Shown here piece by piece: positions 13,458-14,051 of a stretch of DNA of 14,051 bases (the stretch's first letter is position 1; every line of letters begins with the position of its first letter). The DNA comes from Oscillospiraceae bacterium (GTDB lineage: Bacteria > Bacillota > Clostridia > Oscillospirales > Oscillospiraceae). The stretch lies in contig JAFRUW010000022.1 of assembly GCA_017438675.1 (NCBI GenBank), forward strand, positions 1-14,051. Direction: 5' to 3'. The notes under the pieces were generated by a model. The model saw only the letters and a program-made list of their open reading frames with translations. It made no database searches and was not told the origin of the DNA. The position numbers and the translations under genes were made by a program.

Positions 13458-14051
13458 ATGAACAAGTACAAGGTTGGCATCGTAGGCGCGACAGGTATGG
13501 TCGGCCAGCGATTTGTAACACTTATGGAGAACCACCCCTGGTTTGAGCTCACCGTTCTGGCGGCCAGCGCCCGTTCCGCCGGCAAAACATACGAAGAGGC
13601 CATAGGCAAAAAGTGGGCCATGACCACTCCCATGCCCGAAGCGGTAAAGACCATGGTCATTAAGGACGCCGAGGCTGATCTCGAAGAGATCGCCGCCACC
13701 GTTGATTTCGTTTTCTGCGCCGTCAACATGAATAAGGACGAGATCCGCGCTCTTGAAGAGAAGTACGCCAAGGCTGAGTGCCCCGTTGTTTCCAACAACT
13801 CCGCAAACCGCTGGACAGAGGACGTTCCCATGGTGGTGCCCGAACTGAACGCCGATCATATAAAGGTCATCGACAGCCAGAGAAAGCGTCTCGGCACAAA
13901 GTACGGCTTCATCGCCGTAAAGTCCAACTGCTCCCTGCAGAGCTATGTTCCCGCTCTCACCCCCCTGAAGGATGAGTTCGGCCTTACAAAGGCTCTGGTC
14001 TGCACATATCAGGCCATCTCCGGCGCGGGCAAGACAGTTGAGACATGGCCC
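13458..14051 (+). CDS. asd: Aspartate-semialdehyde dehydrogenase, 5' part (cut by window end)
   Basis: The enzyme reduces aspartyl phosphate to aspartate semialdehyde with NADPH, the shared step to lysine (and cell-wall diaminopimelate), methionine and threonine. The first 198 residues are present. GIVGATGMVGQRF (residues 7-19) is the nucleotide-binding loop; SNNSANRW and VPELNADH follow; SNCSLQ near residue 156 carries the nucleophilic cysteine; AISGAGKT is close to the window edge. The pattern fits the archaeal/fungal-type (TIGR00978-like) ASADH rather than the E. coli type. Start ATG 13458 has CGGAGG at 13445-13450. The rest lies beyond position 14051. Confidence 0.93.
   Translation, partial: MNKYKVGIVGATGMVGQRFVTLMENHPWFELTVLAASARSAGKTYEEAIGKKWAMTTPMPEAVKTMVIKDAEADLEEIAATVDFVFCAVNMNKDEIRALEEKYAKAECPVVSNNSANRWTEDVPMVVPELNADHIKVIDSQRKRLGTKYGFIAVKSNCSLQSYVPALTPLKDEFGLTKALVCTYQAISGAGKTVETWP

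Overview
The window looks like chromosomal DNA of a Clostridia-class Firmicute, most likely an Oscillospiraceae/Ruminococcaceae-type gut anaerobe. The clues are clean GGAGG ribosome binding sites, the protein types present (a BofA family protein, a SpoIID/LytB domain protein, a DUF3267 zincin and a divergent topoisomerase IV pair), and intergenic regions packed with short palindromes. No phage, transposase or plasmid gene was seen. Everything is judged by reading the sequence; no database search was run.

Layout. Positions 1-319 are non-coding and rich in hairpins. A 12-TM-type ABC exporter permease (320-1924, +) converges on a DUF3267 membrane metalloprotease (1975-2571, -) at a shared terminator. 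The protease lies directly behind a ParE/GyrB-like topoisomerase subunit (2590-4578, -). The gap from 4579 to 5374 holds the parE promoter, a 7-bp tandem repeat, four palindromes with a TGTAGGG-type edge and, on the minus strand, what looks like a structured non-coding RNA (5094-5312) with its own terminator. A small BofA-like membrane protein (5375-5632, +) follows, then the matching ParC/GyrA-like subunit (5699-7945, +). A 120-bp repeat, also present at 38-157, precedes a lipoprotein with a degenerate transglutaminase-like domain (8220-9455, +). Next come a tRNA-Gly(GCC) with consensus promoter and terminator, an array of four hairpins separated by ACATCAC linkers (9643-9750), a DinJ/YafQ-type toxin-antitoxin pair (9819-10353, -), queA (10451-11473, -, TTG start) and a SpoIID/LytB protein (11485-13197, -). 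The last feature is the 5' part of asd (13458 to the window edge, +).

How the genes fit together. ParE-like and ParC-like proteins should form one type IIA topoisomerase, although the genes are divergent and about 1.1 kb apart rather than in one operon. The spoIID-like gene and queA form a tight operon. The DinJ/YafQ pair has its own promoter carrying a possible operator. The most unusual material is non-coding: the candidate RNA between the topoisomerase genes and three kinds of hairpin-based repeats whose stems vary in sequence but stay paired.
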